The notes: generated by a model from the letters alone, not told the origin. A stretch of DNA of 64,000 nucleotides from Enterococcus sp. RIT-PI-f (GCF_001297065.1 NZ_LHOX01000014.1:1-64000), one strand, 5' to 3'; positions 14,911 through 24,750 are shown, counted from the stretch's first letter. Made by a program: numbers and translations.

Positions 14911-15210
14911 ATGGCAGCAAAAAAATCTACAGTTTCCCCATATGTGGAAGCTGCGAAAGATTTACTTTCCCAAGAGGGTATATCTTTCAAAGAATGGTCG
15001 AATGATCATTTACGAGATAAAAAAATGGCCATCCTTGAAGGAAAAGATAAGGAATGGGAAGAATCAACGATTGAAAGACAATGTGAAACGTATGTCCTTT
15101 CAAAGTTACACACGCTTGTATCAAATAAAAATCAACCAAACATCGGAGGAGAAAAACATGTTACAGAAACTACAACTACAAATAGCACTACTAGCACTAC
15201 CAGCAAATGA
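14911..15210 (+). CDS. Small hypothetical protein overlapping the VirB2-like gene
   Basis: 99 residues from ATG 14911 (AAGGAGGAAGCG upstream), soluble, with a Thr/Ser-only tail (VTETTTTNSTTSTTSK). Its last 53 bp overlap the VirB2-like gene in another frame, suggesting translational coupling. Confidence 0.5.
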   Translation: MAAKKSTVSPYVEAAKDLLSQEGISFKEWSNDHLRDKKMAILEGKDKEWEESTIERQCETYVLSKLHTLVSNKNQPNIGGEKHVTETTTTNSTTSTTSK

Positions 15211-15442
15211 TTGGGTCAGCTCATTAGATGGTGCTGGAAAAACGATCTATACGGCTTTACAAAAACTATCTTTACCTGTGGCAGTTATTATGACGATCGT
15301 TGCTGGGATCATGTTTATGAGTTCGGATCGAAAAGCTGACGTGGCGAAAAGCATGTGGTTTCGTATTGCCGTAGGCATGATCGTGATCATGTCCGCTGTA
15401 TCATTGGCGACTTACTTTTCAGGCATTGGTAAAAAATTCTAA
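15158..15442 (+). CDS. VirB2/TrbC-like T4SS pilin-type protein
   Basis: 94 residues from ATG 15158 (CGGAGGAGAAAAAC before it). After a short leader it has two hydrophobic helices (SLPVAVIMTIVAGIMFMSS and IAVGMIVIMSAVSLATYFSG) joined by a short basic loop (DRKADVAKS), the typical VirB2/TrbC fold. In Gram-positive T4SS such proteins are thought to build the translocation channel. Position upstream of the coupling protein fits. Confidence 0.6.
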   Translation: MLQKLQLQIALLALPANDWVSSLDGAGKTIYTALQKLSLPVAVIMTIVAGIMFMSSDRKADVAKSMWFRIAVGMIVIMSAVSLATYFSGIGKKF

Positions 15443-15505
15443 ATCAAATCATAGGAAAAGATGGGGAGAAAAAAATCTGTCCATCTTTTTTTAAAGGAGA
15501 AGAGC

Positions 15506-17803
15506 ATGGGAAATTATATCTTGCGTTTTACGAAATTACCTAAAGAAATGAAAGCTTCTAAACGTTTGGTCATAAACAAAAAGTATCAATTAGCAGAGGC
15601 AAAAGAACTTTTTTACCAAGAACAAGCTGAAATCGGTGCCTTGAATGCAAGTATGACTTTAGAGATCCATCGAACAGAAGGCCCCAAAGATTATTGGGAG
15701 TTCACTTTATCGTTAGCTAAGGACGTTCCATTAGATCTTTTGATCGATGAGGATATCATTCAAGAATTGAGAAATTTAAAAGGCAATAAAAAAGATGAGT
15801 TTGAAACCTTTGAAAATGAGCTGCTCATTGAATTTGATCAACCTTATGAACCGACTGAAGCATTGAATAAACAAGACAAACCCTCTTTGATCGGCAGCTT
15901 GTCCTTACCAAAAATAAAATTACCCGAAGCCGCTGAACAGTTGGTTTCTCGCGTATTTCCTAATAAGAAACATCAAGAATTAATCGAGCCAACGGCTGAA
16001 GAATCCGTCACTGATTTTTTTGAAGCTGAAGATGAGACAGTTAGTGATTCTTCTGACGATTCCTATGTTCCTGATTATGAAACAGTAGAAGAAGAGGACG
16101 AAACACACTTTGAAGAACCTGAATTAGATACTGAAGACATCGGAAATATGGCTGTTTCCAAAGAAACGACCAATCTTTCTACGACCACAGCATCGGTTCC
16201 TGGTATGATGATTCCCTCTCTAGATACCTATTTAGATCTTACAGATCAGCCGATTTTCAACCCGATCCAATCATTGATCACAAAGTTAGAAGCAAAACTT
16301 GATCGTCAGACGCAAGAATTGATTGCGTATTTTGATCTCGCAGATAAAAATGATTATTTGAGTGAATTGAAGAAAGAGTTTATTCGAACGCACTATAATC
16401 CGACGTTTTACAAAGATTTGATCTCCAGCTTGTATAAAGCGAAAAATAATTTGGAAAATAAATTTATCAAGGAATTGACGATCATTCATCAAGAAGTGAC
16501 GGCAGATGACCAGTTTGAAGCACGTTCAAAAGATTTACTTGAGCGTAAGGAAGAATTGACACAAGCCTATGCCAAACAGATCGAAGCGACATTTACTTCA
16601 TTAGAAAATCAACTTGAGTTAGATAAAACCAGGATCCAAAAGCGGCAACAAGAAGAGCTTGAGCGACTAGCTAAACGGCATCAAGACGAATTGTATCAAT
16701 TGGATGTGAAATTCAAAGCGGATCAACAAGAAAAAGCAACGCAGCTTGAACAAGAATTAAAAGAAGATTTGAAACACGAAGAAGAAAAAATCACGTCAGA
16801 TTACGCAGAAAAAGCCCGTAAATTTCAGTATAGCCAGCTAATTGAACAAAAAAATAATCAGATTGAAACACTGAAATCAATTCTAGTGGAGTCTGTCCAA
16901 CAAGTGACAGATCAAGAGCTGCAGTATCTGCAGTCGATGAAATCAAAAATGGTTGAATCACAGCCAGTATTTGAAGAACAACGGCGGATCCATGAACAAG
17001 AAATGCGGGAAAAAGCGGTACTTGCGCAACGTGACCGTGAATTGGCTATAAAAGAAAAAGAATTGTCCCTAAAAGACAAAGCCGTGCAAAATGTGGAATC
17101 GACGAAGCAACAAAATCAACAAAAAGAAATGGAAATCTCTCAATTCCTGGCAAAATTGATCGAAGATCAGACCAGAAGAGGGGCTGAAAACTTAGCAACG
17201 CAACAACAGCTGATGGCCTTTATTCAACAGCAGCAACAAGGCATTCCTTTACAAACGACACCGCAAGCAGTACCAACACAACCAAGTGCCGTACAACAAG
17301 CAGTAGGTAAGCAATCCTTATGGAAGAAAATCACGATGAGTGGTGCTGTGTTACTTGCATTAGCCAGTTTTGGCGGCTATGTTCATGCCAAATCGCAACA
17401 AAATCCAAGTGCAACGACGGTTTCTGCCGCGGTACAAACGGAGAATTCTTATGAAAGCTTTGAATCAGTAGAAAAAGTGGTACCGTCTTATGATGATCAA
17501 ATCAGTGCTGGAAACTTTATTGAAGCGGCGAAAGAATATCCCGAAAATATTGATCATGTGGTGCAAGTCGTCTTTGAAAAAGAGGATACGGATACTTTAA
17601 AGCAACTGACAAAGCTAGGTGCGTCTGATTATGGTTCATTGGATCTGGCTATTTTACAACAAGATCAAAAAGCCATTACGTCAACTTATCAAGAACTGTC
17701 AGATGTGTTGAAAAAAGAGTTGTCGTTGCATCAAAAACAGCAAATATCTTCTGCTTACCTGTTGCAAGACAAAGCCAAAGAAGCAAAAAAGGTATTGGAA
17801 TAG
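15506..17803 (+). CDS. Large coiled-coil, single-span transfer protein
   Basis: 765 residues from ATG 15506 (AAAGGAGAAGAGC upstream). An N-terminal domain of about 130 residues is followed by an acidic linker, a very long Glu/Gln/Lys-rich coiled coil (about residues 330-560), a Gln-rich stretch, one membrane helix (WKKITMSGAVLLALASFGGY, near residue 608) and a TPR-like helical C-terminus. The order cytoplasmic domain, single span, helical domain outside or inside recalls EssB-like scaffold proteins, but I cannot assign it. It directly precedes the VirD4 gene (9-bp gap). Confidence 0.5.
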   Translation: MGNYILRFTKLPKEMKASKRLVINKKYQLAEAKELFYQEQAEIGALNASMTLEIHRTEGPKDYWEFTLSLAKDVPLDLLIDEDIIQELRNLKGNKKDEFETFENELLIEFDQPYEPTEALNKQDKPSLIGSLSLPKIKLPEAAEQLVSRVFPNKKHQELIEPTAEESVTDFFEAEDETVSDSSDDSYVPDYETVEEEDETHFEEPELDTEDIGNMAVSKETTNLSTTTASVPGMMIPSLDTYLDLTDQPIFNPIQSLITKLEAKLDRQTQELIAYFDLADKNDYLSELKKEFIRTHYNPTFYKDLISSLYKAKNNLENKFIKELTIIHQEVTADDQFEARSKDLLERKEELTQAYAKQIEATFTSLENQLELDKTRIQKRQQEELERLAKRHQDELYQLDVKFKADQQEKATQLEQELKEDLKHEEEKITSDYAEKARKFQYSQLIEQKNNQIETLKSILVESVQQVTDQELQYLQSMKSKMVESQPVFEEQRRIHEQEMREKAVLAQRDRELAIKEKELSLKDKAVQNVESTKQQNQQKEMEISQFLAKLIEDQTRRGAENLATQQQLMAFIQQQQQGIPLQTTPQAVPTQPSAVQQAVGKQSLWKKITMSGAVLLALASFGGYVHAKSQQNPSATTVSAAVQTENSYESFESVEKVVPSYDDQISAGNFIEAAKEYPENIDHVVQVVFEKEDTDTLKQLTKLGASDYGSLDLAILQQDQKAITSTYQELSDVLKKELSLHQKQQISSAYLLQDKAKEAKKVLE

Positions 17804-17812
17804 GGTGGTCTT

Positions 17813-20443
17813 ATGCGTGTAAGAAGTAAAAACCGTTCTTTTTTCTACCGCTTTTTTAGTGTTTTAGGGTTAAAAAAATTGGCCCTTTATGTAGGTCGTG
17901 GTTATTCGATCAAAGGAGAAGGACTAGCTGATGAACACAAACGCCATGCACCAATTGCGTTTATTGGTTGTTTCAGTGTCTTCTTCTTGGTGTATTTTAC
18001 CAGCAACTATCTGATTAATTTCATTTTCTCTTTTGTACCAATCATCGGCCAAGCAATCAGTTTGGCAGTGAAACAGGAATTCGAAACGGCTGGTCAACTA
18101 TTTCAGACGTTTCCATATTTTGCCCGTTCCTTATTTTTTCATGTAGGAACGAATAAGCAGCTGCTTATTACGCTGCCGATAGCCTTCTTTTTTTCCTGGT
18201 TCGTCTTTAAAAAGCTGAGTCGTAAATTTGACTCATTGAATTATGGACAAGAAGGCGACGCACGACTGGCGACGATCCAGGAGATCAAAGAGCAGTATCC
18301 AGCTGTACCTGATCGAAAAAATCACTTTGAAGGGATCGGCGGTGTTCCGCTCACGCATCATAATAATCAATTTTATATCGATCGAAATACAGTTAACTCG
18401 ATCATCTTAGGGACAAGTCGGTCAGGTAAAGGTGAGTCGATCGTTTTTCCCCTGACCGATATCTTGAGTCGAGCAAAAGAACAGTGTTCGATGATTTTTA
18501 ATGATCCTAAAGGCGAATTATACAAAGGATCAAAAGAAACGTTAGAAGAAAGGGGCTATGAAGTACAAGTATTGAATTTAGAAGCGCCAGATCAATCCAT
18601 GAGTTATAACCCGCTGCAGCTGATCATTGATGCTTACGTAAGAGGGGATTCTTCTTCTGCGCAGATGCTAGTGGATCAATTTACTTATGCCTTGTTCAAT
18701 GATCCAAACGCAGGTCAGAACAAATGGGTCTATAGTGGTGCGCAGAAGCTGTTAAACGGTGTGATCTTAGCCCTGATCGATTATTATTTGGAAAAGGACG
18801 ATTTAGGAAAGATCACGATGTACAATGCAGCACAGTGGATCATTGAAATGACGAACCGCAAAATCATTGATCGGGTCACTAAAAAAGAGTACACGGAACT
18901 TGATCTGTATTTTGAACGTTTGCCGCAAGGACACATTGCCAAAGCACAGTATTCTTCTTTTTCTTCCATGGATTCGAAGAATAAAGGGCCAATTCAAAGC
19001 GCTGTCCTTGATAAATTGACGATTTTCCAAGGGTTTGAAGCAATTGCGAAGATGACCTCTAAGAATAGTTTCAAACTGAAATCTGTGGGTTTTCCTAAGT
19101 CATTGTTCTTCCAATTTGATCGATCGATGTATGACCAACTTCTAACAGTTCGTTTTTTTCGAAAGGGTCAAGTGATTGGTTTAGAAAAGATTCGGCCGAA
19201 TATGGCTGGTGTAGTCGATTTGAACTTCAATTTGAACTTGAAAATGGGTGATCAGCTAGAAGTTGTTTACCAGGAGAAGAAAGTGACTTATTCAATCACC
19301 TTATTGGAAAAAGACGGTGAGTTAAATCGAATTAGCGGTGATTTAGACGAGCTGAAGCAATGTGAACTTTTCTATACAGAAAAACCAATCGCTGTATTCA
19401 TGATCACGCCTGATTATGATCCATCCAAAAATGTGATCTCATCCATGTTTGTCAAACAGTTGTATACAACACTGGCACAAAATGCCGGAAGCACCAGAGG
19501 CAGTAAATGTTTCCGACGTGTTCATTTTAATTTAGATGAATTTGGGAATATGCCAGCCATCGAAAGTATGGATAATATCGTTACGGTCTGTTTGGGTCGC
19601 AATATCCTATTTAATCTGTTTTTACAAAGTTATACGCAGCTAAGTGCTGTATATGGCGAGTACACGGCAAAGATCATCAAAGAAAATTGCCAAAATCATT
19701 TATATATCATGAGTCAAGACAAGGATACGCATGAAGAGATATCAAAACGTGTGGGTGAAAAAACAGTTGAGAAACATTCAATGGGTGAGCAAGATCCTTT
19801 ATCTCTTCAAACGAGCCAACAAACCAATGTCGGTTCTGAACGAATCATTCCACCCTATAAACTTTCAACATTGATGATGGGTGAAATGGTGGTCTTACGT
19901 TTGCATCGAGAAAACAATAAGCGCCAAAAGATCCGTTCTTATGCTATTTTTTCTACGAAAGAAACAGCTATGCCTTTTCGTTATGAGTATTTGTCAGAGT
20001 ATTTTAATCCAGATCAATCAATGGAAGAATTTACGATTCCATCAGAACATAAACACTTTGACCTAACGAAAAATGCGATCGACGTCGATGCTTTGATTGA
20101 AGAGTCAATCAACCGATCGATCTTTTTATCGATGGCAGAAGGTATTGAGACAGTTGTAGAAAAATTTGAAATCGATGAAAGTACATTTAAATCGGTTTTG
20201 GTTCGGTTCAGTGACGAAGATATCTTTAATTATCAAGATATCATCAAAACTTCAATCAACCCACAATCGTCAGATACCCTACCATTGGACTTAGTTGATT
20301 TTGTTAAAAAAGCCAAGAATCCCAATTATGAAGCATTGTTCACAGAAGAAGAGCGGGCTGCCTTTTTACAACTGGCTAATTTTTATTTAAAAGAGCCGCA
20401 CTATAAAGATATTTCTAATTTAGTCCGATTAGATAATGAGTAG
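17813..20443 (+). CDS. VirD4/TraG-type coupling protein
   Basis: 876 residues. Two N-terminal membrane spans (FIGCFSVFFLVYF and LITLPIAFFFSWFVF) precede an ATPase domain with Walker A GTSRSGKGES near residue 200 and Walker B FNLDEFGNMPAI near residue 572. These features define coupling proteins that deliver the relaxase-DNA complex to the channel. The domain is longer than in VirD4 because of an insert of about 90 residues around 430-525 before PIAVFMITPDYDP. It lies between the coiled-coil protein and a lipoprotein in the transfer operon. Confidence 0.9.
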   Translation: MRVRSKNRSFFYRFFSVLGLKKLALYVGRGYSIKGEGLADEHKRHAPIAFIGCFSVFFLVYFTSNYLINFIFSFVPIIGQAISLAVKQEFETAGQLFQTFPYFARSLFFHVGTNKQLLITLPIAFFFSWFVFKKLSRKFDSLNYGQEGDARLATIQEIKEQYPAVPDRKNHFEGIGGVPLTHHNNQFYIDRNTVNSIILGTSRSGKGESIVFPLTDILSRAKEQCSMIFNDPKGELYKGSKETLEERGYEVQVLNLEAPDQSMSYNPLQLIIDAYVRGDSSSAQMLVDQFTYALFNDPNAGQNKWVYSGAQKLLNGVILALIDYYLEKDDLGKITMYNAAQWIIEMTNRKIIDRVTKKEYTELDLYFERLPQGHIAKAQYSSFSSMDSKNKGPIQSAVLDKLTIFQGFEAIAKMTSKNSFKLKSVGFPKSLFFQFDRSMYDQLLTVRFFRKGQVIGLEKIRPNMAGVVDLNFNLNLKMGDQLEVVYQEKKVTYSITLLEKDGELNRISGDLDELKQCELFYTEKPIAVFMITPDYDPSKNVISSMFVKQLYTTLAQNAGSTRGSKCFRRVHFNLDEFGNMPAIESMDNIVTVCLGRNILFNLFLQSYTQLSAVYGEYTAKIIKENCQNHLYIMSQDKDTHEEISKRVGEKTVEKHSMGEQDPLSLQTSQQTNVGSERIIPPYKLSTLMMGEMVVLRLHRENNKRQKIRSYAIFSTKETAMPFRYEYLSEYFNPDQSMEEFTIPSEHKHFDLTKNAIDVDALIEESINRSIFLSMAEGIETVVEKFEIDESTFKSVLVRFSDEDIFNYQDIIKTSINPQSSDTLPLDLVDFVKKAKNPNYEALFTEEERAAFLQLANFYLKEPHYKDISNLVRLDNE

Positions 20444-20487
20444 ACGTGCTATACTAAATTAAAATCAAAAGAAAAAGAGGGGTTATT

Positions 20488-20973
20488 GTGAAGCGTTTAA
20501 GATCGGGTTTTTTAGGGATATTTTTTGTGTTAGGAAGTCTATTTTTTCTTAGTGGATGTACAAGTTCAGAAGAATCAAAGCTTGCGGATCTATTTCAAGA
20601 GGATCAAGTGTATTATATGGCAAACTCGCCTTCAGATGCACCACGATTTACGATTGAAAAAAGTTCTGAAGGCAAAGTAACTGCTTCTAGTATTGAAGGC
20701 GGTATTTCAGAAGAAATGGACTATTCTATCGAAAAAAAGGAAACAGGACTTTATCAATACCATATAGTTAATTCAGAAAACAATGGTATTTTCAAATCCT
20801 TAAATGGGTCATCTGATACGACTGATTTTAATGTTTTTTATGATGAAGATCATGAAGGGTATGCATTTGTGCCAATTTCAAAGAACTATTCCAAATCTAC
20901 GTCAACGCTAGAAGAAGTACGAGCAATTTATGCAGACGATCCAATGTATTATGTAGCAATTTATCAAGAATAA
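20488..20973 (+). CDS. Small lipoprotein
   Basis: 161 residues from GTG 20488 (GAGGGGTT upstream). Type II signal peptide with lipobox LSGC (LFFLSGCTSSEES), then an acidic, secreted domain of about 130 residues. A strong terminator follows at 20982. Lipoproteins in this position of conjugative operons may serve surface exclusion or channel stability, but nothing in the sequence decides this. Confidence 0.65.
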   Translation: MKRLRSGFLGIFFVLGSLFFLSGCTSSEESKLADLFQEDQVYYMANSPSDAPRFTIEKSSEGKVTASSIEGGISEEMDYSIEKKETGLYQYHIVNSENNGIFKSLNGSSDTTDFNVFYDEDHEGYAFVPISKNYSKSTSTLEEVRAIYADDPMYYVAIYQE

Positions 20974-20981
20974 GACAAGAA

Positions 20982-21012
20982 AGAGATCCTTATTAATGAG
21001 GGTCTCTTTTTT
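20982..21012 (+). terminator. Rho-independent terminator
   Basis: AGAGATCCT (20982-20990) and AGGGTCTCT (20999-21007) followed by T6, ending the lipoprotein transcript just before the VirB6-like gene. Confidence 0.75.
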
Positions 21013-21023
21013 ATGATTGGAAG

Positions 21024-24000
21024 GTGAGTGACACGGAAAAAGCAACAGAGTTTCTCCAAAAATTTAGTGATTGGATTCAAGACGCAACACTATTCAGTTA
21101 TATTTTTAAATGGATCAGTGGCAGCTGGGTCAAAGGTTTATATAAGTTAGCGTCTGGTGTCGAGGATATTTTAGATCAAGTATTTAAAGTATTCGGTTTT
21201 TTAAATAATGGCACTATCGGAAAAATCTATACGAGTATGCGGGTACTTTCCTTAACCGTATTGATCATTATGATCATCGTTTTGGCGTACAAATTTATTT
21301 TAAATGAACGCGTTGATTTGAAGGCCGGCCTTTTCAGGGCGGTTCTTTTTGTTTGTTTGGGTGTTCAGTTACCAGGTATGATCACCTCTAGCGTGAATCT
21401 AGCACAAAAGGTATATGGTCAAACAAAAAACTTAGATACAACAGATAAAAGTACTCTTTCCTACAGTATCGTCAAAGAAAATTTGGCCGATCTGCAGTAT
21501 GCTTCCAAAAATGGTTTTTCTCGACTTAATAAAGAAGCCGGTACGAAAAAGAACAATCTTTCAGAACAAGGATTTAAAGCAACTGATCTTACTGAAGTCA
21601 TCACGCCGGATAAGTTATCTAATATTAAAGAAAAAGCACAAAATAAAGATGAAGTATCATACTTAGAATATAAACTTAAAACAGATGAAGACGGAAAAAT
21701 CACATCTGAGAAAATAGAAAGTGGTATGTTTGACTTCTTTAAAGAAGGAAAATTTAGGTTTTCTTACAAGACAGGCACGATTACATTATCTTTAATCACG
21801 GTATCGTTTGCGTTTATCTGTTCGGCGTTTATTATTGCGACCTCTTTGATAGAGTTGATCTTTGCGAAATTAATGTTTCCGATTCTTTCTGTAGCAGACA
21901 TTGAAACGGGTCAACGCACAAAGAAAATCTTCCTTGATATGGGCAGCAGCTTGTTGGCCATTATGTTAACAGGGTTTAGTTTGAGTATTTTCAAACTTTA
22001 TTTTGCTTATATTGGTAGTTTAAACGTCGACTTTTTACCTTATTTAGTCCTATGTATCGTTGGTGTGCGAATCACAATTGATGGGCCAAATTTCTTTGGT
22101 AAGTTCTTAGGTATTGATATCGGTGTTCGTTCTGGTTGGCAAGCCCTTATGGGAACGGCCGTTGCGGCAAAAGCTGCGACAGGAATGATGAAAAGTGGTG
22201 TAAATACTGCAAAAAGCATCAAAGATGGCGCATCAGGCACTATGAACCGAATGAAAGTCAATAATGGGGTACATGAAAGCAACAACAATGATAAATCGAT
22301 TCAAAATCAATCTAAAAGCGCTATGGGTCAACAACCATCCAGAAGTGGGTTACAATCTCTTGTTTCAAATGTCCGGCAAGCGTTCGGAGCAGAAGATCAA
22401 ATGGATCCAGAAACAGAATCAAACGGTTCAGCTCGGTCAAATTTACCTACACAATCCAAGAATGAGGCCAGTATAGCCCAAAACAATGGTGAAGGTAATT
22501 CTTCTGCGAAAACAGATTCCCTGTCTCAAATGAATGATGAGACGCCTGATTTAAGCAGCATGACCAAGCCTTCAGTATCTAATGGAATCTCATCTGATCC
22601 GAGTCTTTCGCCAGATGGACAAGGTAAAAGTATTCGGTCTATATCGCCGAATGACCTCAATAAAATGGGTCAAAATGGCCAACGTTCGGCACTTAAAAAT
22701 GAAGCAGTATCTAATGGCATTACGGCTGCAGGAAATAAAAATAATCAGAGATCCACAATCCCGTCTGTACAGTCAACAGAAAGAAAAGAAGCCATTAAAG
22801 CAGCTGCTAATAAGGTCAACCAAAATCAAGAAGATACAGATAATGATTCAGCTGAAGCACACGTTTCAATGAATCGAACGAATGATCAAGAAGCCATTCA
22901 AACCCCTTCAGAAGTCACGTACGGTGATTCAAAAGACCAAATAAGTGATTCTGAAACTAAAGGTAGTCAAATGAGTGGACAATATTCCCAAGGTTATACA
23001 CCAGGTAACGTTTCTCATCAAGAATCTAATAGTGTTACTGGTAGAAGTAGTTCTGTTATGACTACAGGAAACAATAAACCGGCTTCTGCAGGAGTTTATT
23101 CTCAGCAGACAAATCAAACATCTGGTTCTACGACTAATGAGCGTCATTCTAGTGCAGGTATGTCCGCAGATTCTGTGACAGGTGGTGCATCAAGACCAGC
23201 ACCTCAATCTGTATCAAATCAAGCAAGTGACCGCACTGTGGTTTCAGCACCGAACAAACATACAGACGGTCGCGTCGGTGACGCTCAAATCATACAAGAC
23301 ACAGCGTACACACCTGAAGGAAACGGATCCGTGACCGTAGAACGACATTCTGGATCCAGTGCTTCAGGATCTACGGCAAGTTATGTATCAAACCAATCAG
23401 GGCAGCAAGCATCAAGTCAGGCAATCGATCGCACTGTGGTTTCTGCTTCAAACAGACCAATGTCCGGTGGAAACAAAGTCGTACAGGAATCGGTTCATGC
23501 CCCTAATAGCGGTTCTGTGACAGTTGAACGTCAATCTAGCGCAAGTCCATCTAGTGGTTCTACGACAAGTTACGTATCACATCAAGCACCAGGTAACGCA
23601 CCAAGCCAAGCAATTGATCGCACTGTGGTTTCTGCTTCAAACAGAACAGCGTCTGGTGGAAACAAAGTTGTACAAGAAACAGTTCACGCTCCTCAAAGTG
23701 GTTCTGTGACGGTAGAACGTCATTCCGGATCCAATGCGTCAGGATCTGCGACAAGCTATGTATCAAGTCAATCAGGGCATCAAGCACCAAATCAGGCAAT
23801 CGATCGTACTGTGGTTTCTACTTCAAACAGGCCAACGTCCGGTGGAAACAAAATCGTTCAAGAAACAGTTCAAGCTCCTCAAAGTGGTTCTGTGACGGTA
23901 GAACGTCATTCCGGATCCAATGCGTCAGGATCTACGACAAGCTATGTATCAAGTCAATCAGGGCATCAAGCACCAAGTCAGGCAATCGATCGCACTGTGG

Positions 24001-24278
24001 TCTCTGCTTCAAACAGACCAACGTCCGGTGGAAACAAAGTCGTTCAAGAAACATTTCAAGCACCAGGTGATCACCGAACGAAAAAAGATAAAGTGGAGAG
24101 CCAAAAAACACCCGAAAAACCGACGCACGAAACGATTATTGAAACAAAACATAAAGAAGCTGCTTCACCTGCAGAATTGGCGAAAAAATATCTAAAGGAT
24201 TCCGGTGTGTCACCAGAAAGCGCCTTTTTCGATAGTTATGAATCCATCAATCGGATCAAAGTCGATGATTATATTTAG
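21024..24278 (+). CDS. VirB6/TrbL-like membrane protein with a long repetitive tail
   Basis: 1084 residues from GTG 21024; the only purine-rich site (TTGGAAG) abuts the codon, so the start is less certain than its neighbours. The N-terminal 390 residues have about six membrane spans (for example VLSLTVLIIMIIVLAYKFIL and LITVSFAFICSAFIIATSL), as in TrbL/VirB6 channel proteins. The remaining 690 residues are hydrophilic, Ser/Asn/Gln-rich and end in five repeats of about 63 residues (core AIDRTVVSASNRP) and a short helical C-terminus. The family normally ends soon after the membrane domain, so this tail is an unusual extension. Confidence 0.7.
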   Translation: MSDTEKATEFLQKFSDWIQDATLFSYIFKWISGSWVKGLYKLASGVEDILDQVFKVFGFLNNGTIGKIYTSMRVLSLTVLIIMIIVLAYKFILNERVDLKAGLFRAVLFVCLGVQLPGMITSSVNLAQKVYGQTKNLDTTDKSTLSYSIVKENLADLQYASKNGFSRLNKEAGTKKNNLSEQGFKATDLTEVITPDKLSNIKEKAQNKDEVSYLEYKLKTDEDGKITSEKIESGMFDFFKEGKFRFSYKTGTITLSLITVSFAFICSAFIIATSLIELIFAKLMFPILSVADIETGQRTKKIFLDMGSSLLAIMLTGFSLSIFKLYFAYIGSLNVDFLPYLVLCIVGVRITIDGPNFFGKFLGIDIGVRSGWQALMGTAVAAKAATGMMKSGVNTAKSIKDGASGTMNRMKVNNGVHESNNNDKSIQNQSKSAMGQQPSRSGLQSLVSNVRQAFGAEDQMDPETESNGSARSNLPTQSKNEASIAQNNGEGNSSAKTDSLSQMNDETPDLSSMTKPSVSNGISSDPSLSPDGQGKSIRSISPNDLNKMGQNGQRSALKNEAVSNGITAAGNKNNQRSTIPSVQSTERKEAIKAAANKVNQNQEDTDNDSAEAHVSMNRTNDQEAIQTPSEVTYGDSKDQISDSETKGSQMSGQYSQGYTPGNVSHQESNSVTGRSSSVMTTGNNKPASAGVYSQQTNQTSGSTTNERHSSAGMSADSVTGGASRPAPQSVSNQASDRTVVSAPNKHTDGRVGDAQIIQDTAYTPEGNGSVTVERHSGSSASGSTASYVSNQSGQQASSQAIDRTVVSASNRPMSGGNKVVQESVHAPNSGSVTVERQSSASPSSGSTTSYVSHQAPGNAPSQAIDRTVVSASNRTASGGNKVVQETVHAPQSGSVTVERHSGSNASGSATSYVSSQSGHQAPNQAIDRTVVSTSNRPTSGGNKIVQETVQAPQSGSVTVERHSGSNASGSTTSYVSSQSGHQAPSQAIDRTVVSASNRPTSGGNKVVQETFQAPGDHRTKKDKVESQKTPEKPTHETIIETKHKEAASPAELAKKYLKDSGVSPESAFFDSYESINRIKVDDYI
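23218..24066 (+). repeat. Tandem coding repeat of about 190 bp in the VirB6-like gene
   Basis: Five in-frame copies of a 62-65 codon unit. Each carries DRTVVS, a Gly-Gly-Asn-Lys variant, VQE(T/S), GSVTVERHSG and a Ser/Gln-rich spacer. The last three copies are nearly identical in DNA, pointing to recent expansion or gene conversion. Copy number is likely to vary between relatives. Confidence 0.8.
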
Positions 24279-24289
24279 GAGGATGTTGT

Positions 24290-24739
24290 ATGTTAAATGT
24301 ACATTGTATTGAAGGTCGATTAGCTGAGACCCCGCAGCTAAAAACGACAGATAAAGGCACCTATTATACCAGGGTGTTACTTGTATCAAAACGGAATTAT
24401 AAGACGAAAAAGGAATCTGACTACCAATCAGATTCCTTTTTATGTGTGTTGTATGGTGCGATCGCTCGATCATTTGTCGAAATGACTTGTCGAGGATCCC
24501 ACGTTTCTTTTGTAGGTAGAGTACAAACACGCTCTTATCAAAACCAGTCCGGTGAACGTTGTTTTATTTCTGAAGATATCGTACAAAGCTATAACTTATT
24601 GGAAAACAAAGAGATCACAGACAACAGACGGAAACGTTTGGCACAAGAAAAACCTGCAGAAGAAAATGAAATCAATGAATACCGTCAAGCAGTGGAACAT
24701 ATCCCAGCATTTTATGACGAAGCTGCCTGGTACGAGTAA
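24290..24739 (+). CDS. Divergent single-stranded-DNA-binding protein (SSB-like)
   Basis: 149 residues from ATG 24290 (AGGAGGATGTTGT upstream). OB-fold pattern of SSB: VHCIEGRLAETPQLKTTDKGTYYTRV, FLCVLYGAIARSF and VSFVGRVQTRSYQNQSGER. It lacks the acidic DDDLPF tail found in the second SSB of this window and ends AAWYE. Within the T4SS operon it may protect the transferred strand or act on the recipient side. Family is clear; role is inferred. Confidence 0.8.
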   Translation: MLNVHCIEGRLAETPQLKTTDKGTYYTRVLLVSKRNYKTKKESDYQSDSFLCVLYGAIARSFVEMTCRGSHVSFVGRVQTRSYQNQSGERCFISEDIVQSYNLLENKEITDNRRKRLAQEKPAEENEINEYRQAVEHIPAFYDEAAWYE

Positions 24740-24750
24740 GGAGACGACAT

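Noticed and set aside
23560-24195. Frames of 61-91 codons inside the tandem repeats on both strands
   Set aside because: They repeat with the same period as the VirB6-like tail and are simply shadow frames of the repeat.
24210-24530. A 106-codon minus-strand frame
   Set aside because: It is antisense to the VirB6-like gene end and the SSB-like gene, both strongly supported, and has no ribosome site.
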